Positions 38,914 through 48,140 are shown, counted from the stretch's first letter. The stretch: DNA of 64,000 nt from Microbacterium sp. ProA8 (GCF_039905635.1 NZ_CP157000.1:620001-684000); one strand, 5' to 3'. Numbers and translations are program-made. Notes: generated by a model from the sequence alone, not told the origin.

Positions 38914-41217
38914 TCAGTGCACGGGCACGGCGTCGACGCCGGTCCGCACCGTCGCCGTCGCCACCCTCGGGTCGGCTGCGGAGACGACATGGACGTCGCC
39001 GGTCAGCTCGACCTGTACCTCGTCGTCGCGCACGGCGCACGAGGGGCCGACCCACAGATCGATCGAGCCGGGCTCGACGATGCGGCGACCCTCGCGTCCG
39101 GTGAAGGCCAGGCGCGCGGCCGGCACGGCGAAGCTCACCGACACGGACTCGCCCGGCTCCAGCGACACCCGCTGATACGCCAGCAGCTGCGCGACCGGCC
39201 GCGTCACCGACGCCACCCGGTCCCGCGCGTACAGCTGCACGACGTCCGTTCCGGGCCGGTCGCCGGTGTTGGCGATGACGACCGTGACATCCAGGATGCC
39301 GTCGGTCGCGGCATCCGTCGCCGTCAGCGATCCGCGCTCGAACGTGGTGTACGTCAGACCATGCCCGAACGGCAGGGCGGGGGTGTTGTCGGCGCTCGTG
39401 ATCTCGGTGGGTCCGCCGAGCACCGGGTGCAGGTACGTGTACGGCTGCGCGCCCGCCGACCGGGGGAGCGACACCGGCAGGCGGCCCGACGGCTGCGTGC
39501 GGCCGGACAGGATCCGCGCGATGGCCGGGCCGCCCTCCTCGCCGGGGAAGAAGGCCTGCACGACCGCGCTCGCCGCGCCCGGGCCCTCGAGCATCCAGCC
39601 GATCGCATACGGGCGACCTGAGACGACCACGACGGTCGTCGGCGTGCCGGTGGCGATGACCGCCTCGACGAGGCGGCGCTGGACGCCGGGCAGCTCGAGG
39701 TCGTCGACGTCGTTGCCCTCGCCGACGGTGCCGCGGCCGAACAGCCCGGCGCGGTCTCCGACCACGACGATCGCGACCTCGGCGGCGGCCGCCGCCTCGA
39801 CCGCGGCGGCGATCCCGCTGGTGTCGGGATCCTCGACCTCGCACCCGTGCTCCACCACGATGTCCGCGCCGGCGAACTGCGCCCGCAGCGCCTCGGCGAT
39901 GGTCGGCATCTCGAACCCGAGCGGCGTGCCCGGGTGGTGTGCGAGCACGTGGTTCGCGAACGAGTAGCACCCCATCAGCGATTCGGCCGAGTCGGCGTTG
40001 GGGCCGATCAGCGCGATCCGCGCGGGAGCCGCGAGCGGCAGCACGCCGTCGTTGGTCAGCAGGACGACCGACTCCTCGGCCGCGCGCCGGGCGAGCGCCC
40101 GCAGCGCGGGATCGTCGAGATCCACCTCGGTGGGCGGCGTCTCGAAGTCGGCGTCGAGCAGGCCGAGCCGCTCCTTCTGCGCGAGCACGCGCAGCACGGC
40201 GCGGTCGACGAGCTCCACCTCATCGGGATGCGCGGCGAGCCGGACGTGCAGCGGCGCCGCGAACGCGTCGGCGGTCGGCAGTTCGACGTCGATCCCCGCG
40301 CGGAGCGCCAGCACGGCCGCTTCGCCCAAGTCGCCGGCGACGCCGTGCAGCGAGTGCAGGAACGCCACCGAGAAGTAGTCGGCGACGACGGTGCCCTCGA
40401 ACCCCCACTCCTCACGCAGCAGGTCGGTCAGCAGGGTCGGGTCGGAAGCCACCGGGACTCCGTCGATCTCGGCGTACGAGTTCATGACCGACTGCACCCC
40501 GCCGTCGCGGATCGCCATCTCGAACGGCGGCAGCACGACGTCCTGCAGCCGCCGCCGGCCCATCTGCACCGGCGCGTGGTTGCGGCCCGCCTGCGACGCC
40601 GAGTACCCGGCGAAGTGCTTGAGGGTCGCATCGACGCCGGCCGACTGCAGCCCGCGCACGTAGGCGGTGCCGATCGTGCCGACGACGTACGGATCCTCGG
40701 CGATGCACTCGTCGACGCGTCCCCAGCGGGCGTCGGTCACGACGTCGAGCACGGGAGCGAGCCCTTGATGGATGCCGAGCTCGGCCATCGACCGGCCGAT
40801 CGCCGCGCCGATCTCCTCGGTGAGGTCCGGGTCGAAGGCCGCGCCCCAGGCCAGGGGCGTCGGGAACGTCGCGGCCTTCCACGCCGCCAGACCGGTCAGG
40901 CACTCCTCGTGCACGATCGCCGGGATGCCCAGCCGGGTCCCGGTGCGCAGGCGCCGCTGCTCGGTCCAGAGCCACTCCGCCCGCGCGATCGGCTCCACGG
41001 GGCGCGTGCCGTACACGCGGGTGAGGTGACCGAGCCCGTGGGCTGTCGCCTCCTCGTAGGGTCCGGAGTTGCCGCGCTCACCCGCCATCGGGGCGACGAC
41101 CTCGCCGCCCTTGTCGACCCAGTAGCCGACCAGCTGCGCGATCTTCTCATCCAGCGTCATCTGCGCGTGGAGGGACTGCACCCGCGGCGAGACCGCGGGC
41201 ATGACGACGTCGCTCAT
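38914..41217 (-). CDS. Glycoside hydrolase family 3 beta-glycosidase (767 aa)
   Basis: GH3 N-terminal barrel with GIPAIVHEECLTGLAAWKAATFPTPLAWGAAFD (read in parts), LAPVLDVVTDARWGRVDECIAEDPY, TLKHFAGYSASQAGRNHAPV and nucleophile D280 in VVADYFS. The alpha/beta sandwich follows (ESVVLLTNDGVLPL, IALIGPNADS, GDRAGLFGRGTVGEGND), then a fibronectin III-like C-terminal domain. No signal peptide; cytoplasmic. Probably a beta-xylosidase, beta-glucosidase or bifunctional alpha-arabinosidase. ATG 41217 overlaps the permease stop by ATGA, so it cleaves what the importer brings in. Confidence 0.92.
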   Translation of the reverse strand: MSDVVMPAVSPRVQSLHAQMTLDEKIAQLVGYWVDKGGEVVAPMAGERGNSGPYEEATAHGLGHLTRVYGTRPVEPIARAEWLWTEQRRLRTGTRLGIPAIVHEECLTGLAAWKAATFPTPLAWGAAFDPDLTEEIGAAIGRSMAELGIHQGLAPVLDVVTDARWGRVDECIAEDPYVVGTIGTAYVRGLQSAGVDATLKHFAGYSASQAGRNHAPVQMGRRRLQDVVLPPFEMAIRDGGVQSVMNSYAEIDGVPVASDPTLLTDLLREEWGFEGTVVADYFSVAFLHSLHGVAGDLGEAAVLALRAGIDVELPTADAFAAPLHVRLAAHPDEVELVDRAVLRVLAQKERLGLLDADFETPPTEVDLDDPALRALARRAAEESVVLLTNDGVLPLAAPARIALIGPNADSAESLMGCYSFANHVLAHHPGTPLGFEMPTIAEALRAQFAGADIVVEHGCEVEDPDTSGIAAAVEAAAAAEVAIVVVGDRAGLFGRGTVGEGNDVDDLELPGVQRRLVEAVIATGTPTTVVVVSGRPYAIGWMLEGPGAASAVVQAFFPGEEGGPAIARILSGRTQPSGRLPVSLPRSAGAQPYTYLHPVLGGPTEITSADNTPALPFGHGLTYTTFERGSLTATDAATDGILDVTVVIANTGDRPGTDVVQLYARDRVASVTRPVAQLLAYQRVSLEPGESVSVSFAVPAARLAFTGREGRRIVEPGSIDLWVGPSCAVRDDEVQVELTGDVHVVSAADPRVATATVRTGVDAVPVH

Positions 41218-42110
41218 CCCTTGACCGCCCCCGTCAGGCCGCCCACGATACGCCGCTCGAACAGGCTGAAGAACACCAGTGCGGGCAGCATCGACAGGGA
41301 CGTGAACGCGAGCACCTTCGCGGTGTCCACCGAGTATTGCGACGAGAACGCCTGGACACCCAGGGGGAGGGTGAACTGGGCCTCGTCGTTCAGGATGAAC
41401 AGCGGCAGGAGATAGCCGTTCCAGCTTCCGATGAAGGCGAGGATGCCGACGGTGATGACACCGGGCACCGCGAGCGGGAGCACCATCCGCCAGAAGAACG
41501 ACAGGCGGCCGCATCCGTCGATATAGGCGGCCTCCTGGATCTCGTCGGGGATCGCCCGCAGGAACGGGACGAGGATGATGATCGTCGTCGGCAGCGCGAA
41601 GGCGATCTGCGGCAGGATGACGCCGGGCAGGGTGTTCATCAGACCGAGGTTGCGCACCACGATGTACAGCGGCGTGATCGCGACCGTGATCGGGAACATC
41701 AGGCCCGCGGCGAACAGCGCGTACAGCGCCCCGCGGCCGGCGAAGCTGTAGCGGGCGATCACGTAGCTCGCCATGAGTCCGAGGGCGACCGCGCCGACGG
41801 TCGTCGCGAGCGCGACCATCGTCGAGTTCGCCACCTCGGTCCAGAACAGTCCGCTGGTGAGCACGTCGACGTAGTTCTGCGGGTTCCAGCTCACCGGAAG
41901 GCCCGACGGATCCACCGTGATCTCGGAGTTCGTGCGGAAGCCGCCGATGATGATGTAGAGCACCGGTCCGAGCATCAGCGCGATGATGACCAGCGCGATG
42001 AAATACACCGCCGGGCTCCCCCAGGGGAGCTTGTTGACATCGCGACGGCGCCCGGGCACCGTGTCGCGGAGCGTGATGGTCCGGGTGCTCATCGAGTCCG
42101 TGGTGCTCAC
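41214..42110 (-). CDS. Carbohydrate ABC transporter permease, MalG-type (298 aa)
   Basis: Six transmembrane segments, beginning YFIALVIIALMLGPVLYIIIGGF, with the ATPase-contact EAA loop EIQEAAYIDGCGRLSFFWRMVLP. It is the second permease of a CUT1 sugar importer. The GTG start overlaps the upstream permease stop (GTGA) and the stop overlaps the GH3 start (ATGA), so all are coupled. No ATPase is encoded here; CUT1 systems commonly share an MsiK-like ATPase encoded elsewhere. Confidence 0.93.
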   Translation of the reverse strand: MSTTDSMSTRTITLRDTVPGRRRDVNKLPWGSPAVYFIALVIIALMLGPVLYIIIGGFRTNSEITVDPSGLPVSWNPQNYVDVLTSGLFWTEVANSTMVALATTVGAVALGLMASYVIARYSFAGRGALYALFAAGLMFPITVAITPLYIVVRNLGLMNTLPGVILPQIAFALPTTIIILVPFLRAIPDEIQEAAYIDGCGRLSFFWRMVLPLAVPGVITVGILAFIGSWNGYLLPLFILNDEAQFTLPLGVQAFSSQYSVDTAKVLAFTSLSMLPALVFFSLFERRIVGGLTGAVKG

Positions 42111-43120
42111 TTGACGCCCCTCTCTGTGATGGCACCCGCGGTGTCACGGCGCAGGATCGTGCGCTGGTAGATCAGGGCGACCACCAGCGAGATGACGAAG
42201 ATGACGACGGCGACGGCACTGCCGTACCCGAAGTTGCCGGAGTTGCGTCCGGTCGCGACCATGTAGATCGCCATCGTGTTGGTGCCCGCGACGGACGACA
42301 CGTACTGACCCCAGATGATGTAGACGAGGTCGAAGAGCTGCAGCGCGCCGATGATCGACAGGAAGGCCCAGATGCGCAGGGTGGGACCCAGCAGGGGCAG
42401 GGTGATGGTCCTCTGGATCTGCCAGTACGACGCGCCGTCGATCGCGGCCGCCTCGTACAGCTCCTGAGGGATCCCCTGGAGTCCCGCGAGGAAGAGGATG
42501 ACGGCGAACCCGATGTACTTCCACGTGAGGATCGCCATGAGCGTCCAGATCGCGATACTGGGGTCGGCGAGCCAGTCCTGGGCGAGCCAATCGAGCCCGA
42601 CCTTCTCGAGGAAGCCGTTCACCGCCCCGTTCGTGGCCAGCATGAGGCTGAACCCGGTGCCGACGATCACCTCGGCGATCACGTAGGGGACGAAGATGAG
42701 GACGCGGATCACGGACTGACCGCGCATCCGGCGGTTGAGCAGCAGCGCCAGCAGGATCGCGACCGGGCCCTGGAGCACGAGGGACGCGACGACGATGAAG
42801 GCGTTGTGGCCCAGCGCCTGCTGGAAGATCGGGTCGGTGAAGATCGTGACGTAGTTCTGCAGGCCGATGAAGTCGGTCGCCGGACCGAAGCCGGACCAGC
42901 GGAAGAACCCGTAGTACGCGGCCATGATGACCGGGAAGATCACGAAGCCGACGAAGAAGATCAGGGCCGGCCCCACCAGGATCATGACCTCGAGGCGGCC
43001 GGCCCAGCCTAGGCCTCGGGGGCGCCGGCGGCCCTGCGGCACCGACGGGGGCGGCGTGATGCCGCCCCCGTCGTGCTGTGCAAGACCGCGAGCGTCAGAA
43101 GACATCTCGCGGGTAGACAC
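42107..43120 (-). CDS. Carbohydrate ABC transporter permease, MalF-type (337 aa)
   Basis: A 45-residue cytoplasmic leader is followed by six transmembrane segments starting VMILVGPALIFFVGFVIFPVIMAAYYG (read in parts), and the EAA loop IPQELYEAAAIDGASYWQIQRTITLP. First permease of the CUT1 sugar importer. GTG 43120 is 2 bases after the binding-protein stop; an alternative ATG lies at 43105. It precedes the MalG-type permease in a tightly packed operon with the binding-protein gene. Confidence 0.92.
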   Translation of the reverse strand: MSTREMSSDARGLAQHDGGGITPPPSVPQGRRRPRGLGWAGRLEVMILVGPALIFFVGFVIFPVIMAAYYGFFRWSGFGPATDFIGLQNYVTIFTDPIFQQALGHNAFIVVASLVLQGPVAILLALLLNRRMRGQSVIRVLIFVPYVIAEVIVGTGFSLMLATNGAVNGFLEKVGLDWLAQDWLADPSIAIWTLMAILTWKYIGFAVILFLAGLQGIPQELYEAAAIDGASYWQIQRTITLPLLGPTLRIWAFLSIIGALQLFDLVYIIWGQYVSSVAGTNTMAIYMVATGRNSGNFGYGSAVAVVIFVISLVVALIYQRTILRRDTAGAITERGVK

Positions 43121-43122
43121 GA

Positions 43123-44412
43123 TCAGCCCTGCTTGCCTGCCGCGTTGACCGCGTCGACGAGCTTCTGCGGGTCGCTGTTGCCGGCGAGCATGTCGACGAC
43201 CGCCACGTTGAGCGCGTTGCCGACGTTCTGGCCGAGCACGGTGTCGAGCCACTGCGAGACGAACGGGGCGTTGTTGTACGCCTCGAGGATCTGCTGCAGG
43301 TACGGCTCGGTGACGGCCTCCTGCGCCACGGTGTTGACCGGCGGCGAGTTGAAGGCCTTGTAGTACGCGGTCTGCTGGTCGGCGCTGGCGACGAAGTTGA
43401 GGAAGTCCGCGCACTCCTTCGGAGCATCGACCGAGCACGAGTACCCGTCGACGCCGCCCATCATCGAGCCGGGCTCGCCGTCGCCGCCCTCGATCTCGGG
43501 GAAGGGGAACCAGGCGAGGTCGGGAAGCGGCTTCTCGTCGGGCGTCAGCGAGGCGATCACGCCCGGGTCCCACGCGCCCATGAGCTCCATGGCGGCCTGG
43601 CGGTTGGCGATGAGGCCGGCCGAGCTGCCGGCACCCTGCTGGGGCTCGGTGGTGAGGAACCCGTCGTTGAACGGGTCGATCGCCGCGAAGTCCTCGAGGT
43701 CCTCGCCGGCGCGCAGCCAGCACTCGTCGCTGAAGTCCTTCGTGTCGCCCGTCGCCTCGATGACCTCGGGGCTGCACTCGCGGATCGCGAAGAAGTAGTA
43801 CCAGTGCGCGGCGGGCCAGGCGGCCTTCGCACCGAGGGCGATCGGCTCGATCCCGGTGCCCTTCAGGCTCTCCACCGCGGCCTTGAGGTCGTCGATGGTC
43901 TCGGGGTTCTCGGTGATCCCGGCGTTGTCGAAGGCATCCTGGCTGTAGAAGAAGCCGCCCGGCAGCACCGAGAGCGGCATCGCCCACACCTTGTCCTGGT
44001 AGGTCTCCGCAGCGAACGAGCCCTCGGGGATCTCGCTCTTGATGTCGTCCGCGATCAGGTCTGTCAGATCCATCAGCTGGCCGGCGTTGACCATCGCGGT
44101 CATCTTGCCGCCGCCGCGCTGCAGGAAGATGTCCGGCGCGTCACCCGCGTTGAGGGCGGTCTGCAGCTTGCCGTCCATGTCCTCGTTCTGGACCGACTGC
44201 ATCTTGATCGTGACGCCGGGGTTCTCGTCCTCGAATGCGGCGATCGCGTCCTTCCAGAACTGCTGGCCAGGACCGGTCGTCGAGTTCTGCCAGAGCGTCA
44301 TCTCGACGTCGCCGTCGGCGTTCTCGCCCGAACCGCCGGCACTGCAGCCGGCGAGCGCGAGCGCGCCGACGACGAGTGCTGCGGAACCCGCGAGGATTCT
44401 CTTGCCCATCAT
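43123..44412 (-). CDS. Sugar ABC transporter substrate-binding lipoprotein (429 aa)
   Basis: Lipoprotein signal MMGKRILAGSAALVVGALALAGC with lipobox LAGC, then the SBP_bac_1 fold: EMTLWQNSTTGPGQQFWKDAIAAFE (read in parts), GDAPDIFLQRGGGKMTAMV, FYSQDAFDNAGI and MMGGVDGYSCSVDAPKE. It captures oligosaccharide or monosaccharide outside the cell for the two permeases. The start ATG 44412 is favoured over 44433 by the position of CGGGAA and the signal-peptide length. Promoter region shared with the divergent lacI gene and containing a perfect palindrome. Confidence 0.92.
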   Translation of the reverse strand: MMGKRILAGSAALVVGALALAGCSAGGSGENADGDVEMTLWQNSTTGPGQQFWKDAIAAFEDENPGVTIKMQSVQNEDMDGKLQTALNAGDAPDIFLQRGGGKMTAMVNAGQLMDLTDLIADDIKSEIPEGSFAAETYQDKVWAMPLSVLPGGFFYSQDAFDNAGITENPETIDDLKAAVESLKGTGIEPIALGAKAAWPAAHWYYFFAIRECSPEVIEATGDTKDFSDECWLRAGEDLEDFAAIDPFNDGFLTTEPQQGAGSSAGLIANRQAAMELMGAWDPGVIASLTPDEKPLPDLAWFPFPEIEGGDGEPGSMMGGVDGYSCSVDAPKECADFLNFVASADQQTAYYKAFNSPPVNTVAQEAVTEPYLQQILEAYNNAPFVSQWLDTVLGQNVGNALNVAVVDMLAGNSDPQKLVDAVNAAGKQG

Positions 44413-44538
44413 GTGATTCCCGTTTCTCTTCATCGAGGAGCACCTCTGCTCCGGGGTGCGGTGGTCGGCGCGAAGAAATCGCGCACTGCTCGGCGCTGCG
44501 ACCGAGCAAGCAAAAGTGTGCGTGCGCAACAAATAGTT

Positions 44539-44578
44539 TGTCAAACGTTTTCGAAAACGGTTTCCATGCCGTTACGCT
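44539..44578. promoter_or_regulatory. Divergent promoter with LacI operator (sugar ABC operon / lacI)
   Basis: Perfect 14-bp palindrome CGTTTTCGAAAACG (44546-44559), with a second overlapping near-copy CGAAAACGGTTTCC (44552-44565). A TTGACA -35 for the minus-strand operon lies at 44544-44539. TACGCT at 44573-44578 is the likely -10 of lacI, 9 bases before its ATG. The operator should block both directions. Confidence 0.7.
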
Positions 44579-44587
44579 ATCGAGATC

Positions 44588-45583
44588 ATGAAGCGTCGTC
44601 CCACCATCACGGATGTCGCCGCGGCTGCCGGCGTCTCCGTCGCGACCGTGTCGAAAGCGGTCAACGGCCGCTACGGCGTGGCCAGCGAGACGGCCGACCG
44701 CGTCCTCGCTGTCGTCGCCGAGCTGGGGTACGAGTCGAGCCTCATCGCGAGCAGCATGCGCTCGCGCACGACCGGGGTCATCGGCGTCCTCGTCGCGGAC
44801 TTCGAGCCCTTCAGCGCCGAGATCCTCAAGGGCGTGGGGCAGGCGCTGCGCGATTCGCGCTACGACCTGCTGGCGTACTCGGGCTCGCACAGCACGGCCG
44901 AGGGCTGGGAGCGCCGCTCCCTGTCGCGCCTCAGCGGCACCCTCATCGACGGCGCGATCATGGTGACGCCCACGGTGGTCAACGTCGGCACCGAGGTGCC
45001 GGTCGTCGCCATCGACCCCCACACCGGCCCGGCCGACCTCCCGACGGTCGAGTCCGACAGCTACGGCGGCGCGCTGCAGGCGACCCGGCACCTGCTCGAG
45101 CTGGGGCACGTCCGCATCGGCTTCATCGCCGGCCGGCCCGATCTGCGCTCGTCGATCGCGCGTGACGCCGGCTACCGGCGGGCGTTGACGGATGCCGGCA
45201 TCACGGTCGATCCCGTGCTGGTGGGCTCGGGCAGCTACCGTCAGGACGCCGTCCGCGTCGCCGCGCTCGAGATGCTCCGTCGCGGCGACCGGCCGACCGC
45301 GATCTTCGCGGCGAACGACATCTCGGCGATGGAGATCGTGAAGGTGGCAGCGGAGCTCGGCCTCGGCGTGCCGCGCGACCTCTCCGTCATCGGATTCGAC
45401 GACATTCCCGAGGCCTCCAAGTCGGCCCCCGCCCTCTCGACGGTGCGTCAGCCCATGCAGACGCTGGGCGCTGAGGCGGCCCGCCTGCTGCTCACGCTCA
45501 TGGACGGCGACGTCCCGGCGGCGACGCACGTGACGCTTCCCACCCGGCTCATTCCGCGGGGCACGACCGCTCCGCCGCTCTGA
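44588..45583 (+). CDS. LacI family transcriptional regulator (331 aa)
   Basis: Helix-turn-helix PTITDVAAAAGVSVATVSKAVNGRYGVASETADRVLAVVAELGY (by parts) followed by the sugar-sensor domain: TGVIGVLVADFEPF, YDLLAYSG, GAIMVTPTV, HLLELGHVRIGFIAGRPD, AIFAANDISAMEIVK, SVIGFDDIPEASKSAPALSTVRQP. Divergent from the sugar ABC/GH3 operon with a perfect palindrome in between; it most likely represses that operon and itself. A ROK regulator gene follows convergently. Confidence 0.92.
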   Translation: MKRRPTITDVAAAAGVSVATVSKAVNGRYGVASETADRVLAVVAELGYESSLIASSMRSRTTGVIGVLVADFEPFSAEILKGVGQALRDSRYDLLAYSGSHSTAEGWERRSLSRLSGTLIDGAIMVTPTVVNVGTEVPVVAIDPHTGPADLPTVESDSYGGALQATRHLLELGHVRIGFIAGRPDLRSSIARDAGYRRALTDAGITVDPVLVGSGSYRQDAVRVAALEMLRRGDRPTAIFAANDISAMEIVKVAAELGLGVPRDLSVIGFDDIPEASKSAPALSTVRQPMQTLGAEAARLLLTLMDGDVPAATHVTLPTRLIPRGTTAPPL

Positions 45584-45614
45584 AGGCGGCGGCTGCAGCT
45601 CAGTTCAGCGAGAC

Positions 45615-46778
45615 TCAGCTCAGCTCGACACCGGCCGGGTCGCGCAGCAGCTCCGCGAACGCGGCCTCGGCAGCGCCGATGAGCAGGCGATCCTCGGCGA
45701 GGGCCGCCGGCCGGATCTCGAGGTCTTCGCCGTTCGCCGGCATGGTCTGGGCGACGACGGCTTCCGTGAAGCCGTCCAGATCGTCGCCGGCGAGCATGGC
45801 CAGGAAGCCGCCGAGCACCACGACGGCCGGATTCAGCACGTTGACCGCATTGGCCAGTGCGGTCGACAGGATGCGGCGCTGCCGCGCGATCTCGTCACGG
45901 ACCTCCGGCGCACTCGCCGCGCGCAGCATCTCGGCCAGGGCGGGCTCGTCGGCGTTGGCCCGGCCGAGCACGGCGAGAAGCCGGGCGCGGCTCACCTCGT
46001 CCTCGAGCACGCCGTTGTCGGCCCGCCGATCGGCGGTCGATGCGATGCCGGGGCGGTTCTGCCCGAACTCGCCGGAGTAGCCCGAGGCGCCGGCCACCGG
46101 CATCCCCTGCACGATCAAACCGCCGCCGATCCCGCTCGCGCCGCCGTTGAGGTAGACGACGTCGTCGATGCCGCGCGCGGCGCCGAAGAGGTGCTCGGCG
46201 AGGACGCCCAGCGTCGCGTCGTTGCCGACCACGGCGGGCAGGCCGGTCGCGGCTTCGATGAGCTCACGCAGCGCGGTGTCGGTCCACCGCAGGTGAGGGG
46301 CGTCGCGCACGAGTCCGTCCGAGGCGCGCACGAGGCCCGGCACGGCGACGCCGACCCCGGCGATCGCCGCGCCGGCGAGATCGTCGCTGCGCCATGCGGC
46401 GACGATCTCGCCGATGAGCCGGGCGGTGCCTTCAGGCCCGAGCAGGCCGGCCATCTCGATGCGCTCCCGCCGCCGCACGGCGCGATCCAGCCCGACCGCG
46501 GCGATCGTGAGGGCGTCGACCTCGGGGTTCACGGCGATGGCCACGACACGGGGGTGCGCCGCGACCAGAGGAGAGGGTCGCCCCACGCGTCGACTGGGGT
46601 CGGGCGCCCGCTCCTCCGCGACGCCGAGGGCGACGAGGTCTCCGACGAGGTCGGCGATCGTCGAGCGGTTGAGGCCGGTCGCACCGGTCAGGGTCGCACG
46701 CGAGACGGGGCCTTCGAGGTGGGCCAGGCGCAGCAGCCGCGACAGGTTCGCCTGGCGACTGCCGACCGGATCGTTCAT
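45615..46778 (-). CDS. ROK family transcriptional regulator (387 aa)
   Basis: N-terminal winged helix (NLSRLLRLAHLEGPVSRATLTGATGLNRSTIADLVGDLVALG, by parts) joined to a ROK sugar-kinase-like domain: IAGVGVAVPGLV, VVGNDATLGVLAEHLFGAARG, VVYLNGGASGIGGGLIVQG. The usual zinc site CxCGxxGCxE after the GEFG segment is missing; the region reads GIASTADRRADNG. TACAGT (46790-46785) ends 6 bases before the ATG. Likely a repressor responding to a sugar; it sits between the arabinoside and glucuronoxylan blocks, target unknown. Confidence 0.88.
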   Translation of the reverse strand: MNDPVGSRQANLSRLLRLAHLEGPVSRATLTGATGLNRSTIADLVGDLVALGVAEERAPDPSRRVGRPSPLVAAHPRVVAIAVNPEVDALTIAAVGLDRAVRRRERIEMAGLLGPEGTARLIGEIVAAWRSDDLAGAAIAGVGVAVPGLVRASDGLVRDAPHLRWTDTALRELIEAATGLPAVVGNDATLGVLAEHLFGAARGIDDVVYLNGGASGIGGGLIVQGMPVAGASGYSGEFGQNRPGIASTADRRADNGVLEDEVSRARLLAVLGRANADEPALAEMLRAASAPEVRDEIARQRRILSTALANAVNVLNPAVVVLGGFLAMLAGDDLDGFTEAVVAQTMPANGEDLEIRPAALAEDRLLIGAAEAAFAELLRDPAGVELS

Positions 46779-46811
46779 CCCCTCACTGTAGAGGCGGACG
46801 CCAGCCGGCGA

Positions 46812-47000
46812 TCAGCGACGGGTCGGCGCTGCGGGCTTCTTCCGCGTCCGGTTCCCGGCGGCGGCGGGGCGGATGGACTGCACGGCCGAGGCGAAGCCGA
46901 GTGTCTGGAGCACCTCGAGCGCGCGGTCGTAGGGCGATCCTTGCAGCGTGACGAACACCGCGCCGAGGACGTCGATGTACCGGACGGTGGCGCCGCACAC
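46812..47000 (-). CDS. Small hypothetical protein (62 aa)
   Basis: MCGATVRYIDVLGAVFVTLQGSPYDRALEVLQTLGF... with a basic tail (RKKPAAPTRR). A beta-strand/helix pattern and a normal codon-position GC bias suggest a real gene rather than a shadow, but I do not recognise a family. GTG start with a weak GAGAG upstream. It lies in the gap between the ROK and LacI genes on the same strand, 25 bases after the lacI stop, so it may be co-transcribed with lacI. Confidence 0.45.
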   Translation of the reverse strand: MCGATVRYIDVLGAVFVTLQGSPYDRALEVLQTLGFASAVQSIRPAAAGNRTRKKPAAPTRR

Positions 47001-47025
47001 CTCTCGCCGCGGATGCCGTCAGCCG

Positions 47026-48033
47026 TCAGGACGGATGCGGCGCCGTGCTCCCGCGCACCACGAGGTGCGTCGCCAGATCCATCCGCAGGGTCTCGGGCGT
47101 GGCGCCGTCGGCGAGGCGCAGCGCGAGGCGGGTCGCCTCCTCGCCCATGCGCCGCAGCGGCTGGTGGACGGTGGTGAGCTGCGGGCTCAGCCACCGTGCC
47201 AGCGCGATGTCGTCGTACCCCACGACAGACAGATCGTCGGGCACCCGCAGCCCCGCCGCCGAGCCCGCGGCGATCACCCCGAGTGCCTGCAGGTCGCTGC
47301 CGGCGAAGATCGCCGTGGGCGGGTCGGGCAGTGCCAGCAGCTCTCGCGCGTGGGCCTCGCCACCGCCCGGATGGAAGTCGCCGAACCGGACGAACGCGGG
47401 GTCGATGGGGAGCCCCGCCGCGTTCATCGCCGAACGATAGCCGTCCACGCGCGCCAACGAGCACATCATGTCCTGGGGACCGCTGATGGCCGCGATCCGG
47501 CGGTGCCCCAGCTCGATCAGATGGCGCGTCGCCATCAGACCGCCCGCCCAGTTGGCCGACCCGACAGACGGCACGTCGGGGGACGGGTCGCCGGCGGGGT
47601 CCACGATGACGAACGGGATGCCGCGTGAGCGGAGCTTCTCGCGGTAGCGGTCGGCGATATCGGAGAACACCAGCACCACACCCACGGGGCGGCGGCGCAG
47701 GACCCCGTCGATCCAATCCGCCGAGGGGGAGTGGCGGTCCCCGCTCACGGTGAGCACGACCGAGAGCCCGGCGGCGTGCGCGATGTCCTCGACCCCCTCG
47801 ATGACCTCCATCGACCAGCTCGGCTCCAGTTCGTGGAACACCAGTTCGACGAACTCGCTGCGCGGGGTCTGACTGCGCCGGGTGTAGTCGTGCCGGGCGA
47901 GGTGCTCCTCGAGCCGCGCGCGCGTGGCAGGTGAGACGTCGGGCCGGCCGTTGAGCACTTTCGACATCGTCGCGAGTGAGACGCCCGCCTCGGCGGCGAT
48001 CTCTGCGAGCGTCACGCGCTGCGGTGTCGACAT
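47026..48033 (-). CDS. LacI family transcriptional regulator (335 aa)
   Basis: Helix-turn-helix VTLAEIAAEAGVSLATMSKVLNGRPDVSPATRARLEEHLARHDY (by parts), then sensor-domain motifs FVELVFHELEPSWSMEVIEGVEDIA (by parts), GVVLVFSDI, HLIELGHRRIAAISGPQDM, AIFAGSDLQALGVIAAG, LSVVGYDDIALARWLSPQLTTVHQP. ATG 48033 chosen at MSTPQRVTL. It is the last large gene of the minus-strand uronate cluster, so it is a good candidate for binding the AATG-N-AAACGTT sites at 51803 and 63334, although the LacI at 63428 is an equal candidate. Confidence 0.9.
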   Translation of the reverse strand: MSTPQRVTLAEIAAEAGVSLATMSKVLNGRPDVSPATRARLEEHLARHDYTRRSQTPRSEFVELVFHELEPSWSMEVIEGVEDIAHAAGLSVVLTVSGDRHSPSADWIDGVLRRRPVGVVLVFSDIADRYREKLRSRGIPFVIVDPAGDPSPDVPSVGSANWAGGLMATRHLIELGHRRIAAISGPQDMMCSLARVDGYRSAMNAAGLPIDPAFVRFGDFHPGGGEAHARELLALPDPPTAIFAGSDLQALGVIAAGSAAGLRVPDDLSVVGYDDIALARWLSPQLTTVHQPLRRMGEEATRLALRLADGATPETLRMDLATHLVVRGSTAPHPS

Positions 48034-48140
48034 GGGCGGATCCTTGCGTCGGGGTGCGCCTGTCCCGGGCGCCGTCGCCGGGAGCACGTTCAGGATGCCA
48101 TACCGGGCTTCGCTGTCCGGGACGAGATCTTCCGGCTCGC

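Noticed and set aside
43105..43120. ATG 43105 as start of the MalF-type permease
   Set aside because: Possible, but the GTG at 43120 lies 2 bases from the upstream stop, as in the other tightly coupled genes of this operon. Kept as an alternative only.
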